Positions 4,167 to 5,002 of a DNA stretch of 5,002 bases are shown here, piece by piece (the first letter of the stretch is position 1; the number at the start of each line of letters is the position of its first letter). Source of the DNA: CAYSFW01 sp050329935 (GTDB taxonomy: Bacteria > Pseudomonadota > Gammaproteobacteria > UWMA-0217). Where the stretch lies: the NCBI GenBank assembly GCA_050329935.1, contig JBHJOI010000055.1, positions 1 to 5,002 on the forward strand, in the 5' to 3' direction. The translations under genes and the position numbers were made by a program. The notes beneath the pieces are model-generated. The model did no database searches, was not told where the DNA came from, and saw only the letters and a list, made by a program, of their open reading frames with translations.

Positions 4167-4549
4167 GCGTCTCTCCGGGCCTTCAGGATGCGGTCGCGAT
4201 AAGGGAGAAAATCCGCGACGTCCCGCAGGTGTTTTGCCAGCAGTTTGCCGTGATCGGTGCTGTTGCCGAGAATGCGTTTGCCCTTGAAGATTTGTCCCAG
4301 CAAGGGTTCGCCCGCCTTGCGCAGGTCCACGAGATCGACAGGTCGTCCGAAGGCCTCCGCGAGACTGGCAATGAGCGCCGCCTTCAGGCTGGTATCCAGC
4401 GGTTTGTCGGCTTGAACCGCGAGATCGAGGTCACTGCCCGGCGTCGCCCGGCCACTGGCCAGCGAACCGAACAGGATAGCCAGTTTGATTTCCGGGTATC
4501 GCGCGAGAACTTTCTCCAATTCCTGCTCGAACTGCACTGCGTGAACCAC
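4151..4549 (-). CDS. mntA: MntA-family minimal nucleotidyltransferase antitoxin
   Basis: The 132-residue product carries the nucleotidyltransferase signature 'FGSLASGRATPGSDLDLAV' (27-45): Gly28-Ser29 and the metal-binding Asp40 and Asp42, with a third acidic residue in 'PVDLVDL' (Asp72 or Asp75). MntA proteins use ATP to AMPylate the HepT tyrosine and so block its RNase activity. The start is GTG 4549; an in-frame TAG at 4582-4580 closes the frame and no ATG lies between, so the start must be GTG 4549 or the GTG at 4537. The Shine-Dalgarno is weak (GGTTGGG). The gene overlaps hepT by 16 bases. A C-terminal basic tail (about 103-132) follows the catalytic core. No convincing promoter was seen upstream. 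Confidence 0.9.
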   Translation of the reverse strand: MVHAVQFEQELEKVLARYPEIKLAILFGSLASGRATPGSDLDLAVQADKPLDTSLKAALIASLAEAFGRPVDLVDLRKAGEPLLGQIFKGKRILGNSTDHGKLLAKHLRDVADFLPYRDRILKARRDAWINS

Positions 4550-4589
4550 CCAACCGCATCGTGTATCGATCTCTCGAGTCTAGTCTAAC

Positions 4590-4805
4590 CCGTGTCACCA
4601 CTGAAGGGCGGATCTGAGGGGTTCCGTTTTAGAAACGAAGCCTGCTCGCATCTCGCGAGGCGGCTAAGCGCACACCGTCACCGGGCACGAGAGGTGCGGC
4701 GCGTCGCTAAACTTATCCTCAGCGTCAGCAGCCTTGCACCCGCGCTCACGGCCATCGCGACATAAAATGCGTCGCAAGCGCAGCCCCATCTTCACAATGG
4801 ACTGA
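4590..4805. other. Intergenic stretch with no recognisable gene
   Basis: A minus-strand open frame of 86 codons (4664-4924) covers part of this stretch, but its translation matches no family I know and it is rich in residues expected from random GC-rich sequence. Two small perfect hairpins are visible, CGTTT-TAG-AAACG (about 4625-4637) and CTCGC-ATCTC-GCGAG (about 4646-4660); neither has a T-run. I see nothing else to call. Confidence 0.4.
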
Positions 4806-5002
4806 TCCTCGAACCGCGCCGCGGTCTCGCGGATTATCGCGGTTATCAAGGCGGCGCCAGAATCCATCCGGCGCATTCTGGCTGCGACTGGCGAACCGAC
4901 ACAGCCCCCACGCAACCATCCCACCCCGCGCTTGGCCCGGCTGGCTGGAACTCGATCAGACGATCACCCTGGATGAGGCATTCGACCAGGATCGATATGA
5001 AT
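4806..5002 (+). pseudogene. Degenerate 3' remnant of an IS91-like transposase
   Basis: After an in-frame TGA at 4803-4805 the plus strand reads 'RIIAVIKAAPESIRRILAAT' (4830-4889) and then GEPTQPPRNHP, which resembles the C-terminal 'RVIAVIEDP--IRRIL--LGEPT-PP' tail of IS91-family transposases. Around 4925 the match shifts frame to 'PRAWPGWLEL' and then 'AFDQDRYE', like the end of the same tail. The upstream zinc-finger cysteines and the catalytic HUH/tyrosine parts are absent. A stop, a frameshift and the missing front make this a dead fragment. IS91-family identity is from memory of the tail pattern and is tentative. Confidence 0.4.

Noticed and set aside
3804..4202. Plus-strand open frame of 132 codons opposite hepT
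   Set aside because: It is the antisense shadow of hepT, which has an intact RX4HXY motif and a coupled mntA partner.
4583..4589. GTCTAAC as an attC R'' box
   Set aside because: It fits RYYYAAC, but no partner GTTRRRY box or stem lies at a suitable distance on either strand; a 7-mer with several degenerate positions is expected by chance.
4664..4924. Minus-strand open frame of 86 codons at the right end
   Set aside because: No recognisable domain and no ribosome binding site; it overlaps the putative transposase remnant on the other strand.
1..5002. CRISPR array, tRNA or rRNA gene
   Set aside because: No regularly spaced direct repeats and no cloverleaf-like or rRNA-like sequence was seen; the repeats present are the few RAYT-type copies.

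Overview
This is a high-GC accessory region, most likely from a proteobacterium and probably a gammaproteobacterium. That guess rests on base composition, the gene families and the style of the REP-associated transposase; no housekeeping gene is present to fix the taxon. The window holds toxin-antitoxin (TA) modules, a REP-associated tyrosine transposase (RAYT), short transposase-linked repeats, integron-type attC sites and several truncated genes.

Layout. Bases 1-382 (minus) carry a VapB/AbrB-like antitoxin and the start of a PIN-domain VapC toxin, which runs off the left edge. A perfect 9-bp inverted repeat lies in their promoter. Divergent to it is a short 5' stub of a deaminase-superfamily gene (440-530), cut off where transposase-linked repeat sequence begins. 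An intact SRPBCC/AHSA1 gene (698-1162, minus) follows. Divergent from that is an FkbM-type methyltransferase gene truncated at base 1813. The truncation coincides with a 41-bp block of RAYT-type repeat (1814-1854), and on its other side is the C-terminal part of a HicA toxin gene that has lost its catalytic end. Next are an intact hicB antitoxin gene, a 63-bp attC site that hicB reads into, a brnT-brnA module with its own palindromic promoter, and a minimal 20-bp attC-like site. The first codons of another possible cassette gene are cut by a full RAYT element (2887 to about 3720). On the minus strand lies a mntA-hepT module (3738-4549). The right end (about 4590-5002) is degenerate and holds what looks like the 3' remnant of an IS91-like transposase.

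How it fits together. The hicB and brnTA genes with attC-type sites suggest a piece of a chromosomal integron cassette array rich in TA modules, later broken up by RAYT-linked repeats. Three gene breakpoints coincide with a copy of the same repeat motif, which points to repeat-mediated insertion or deletion. Of four TA families, brnTA and hepT-mntA look complete, vapBC is complete as far as the window shows, and hicAB has kept only its antitoxin. The tidiest unexplained signal is the link between the repeat and the gene breakpoints, followed by the attC-like sites. No wholly unknown multi-gene system was seen.
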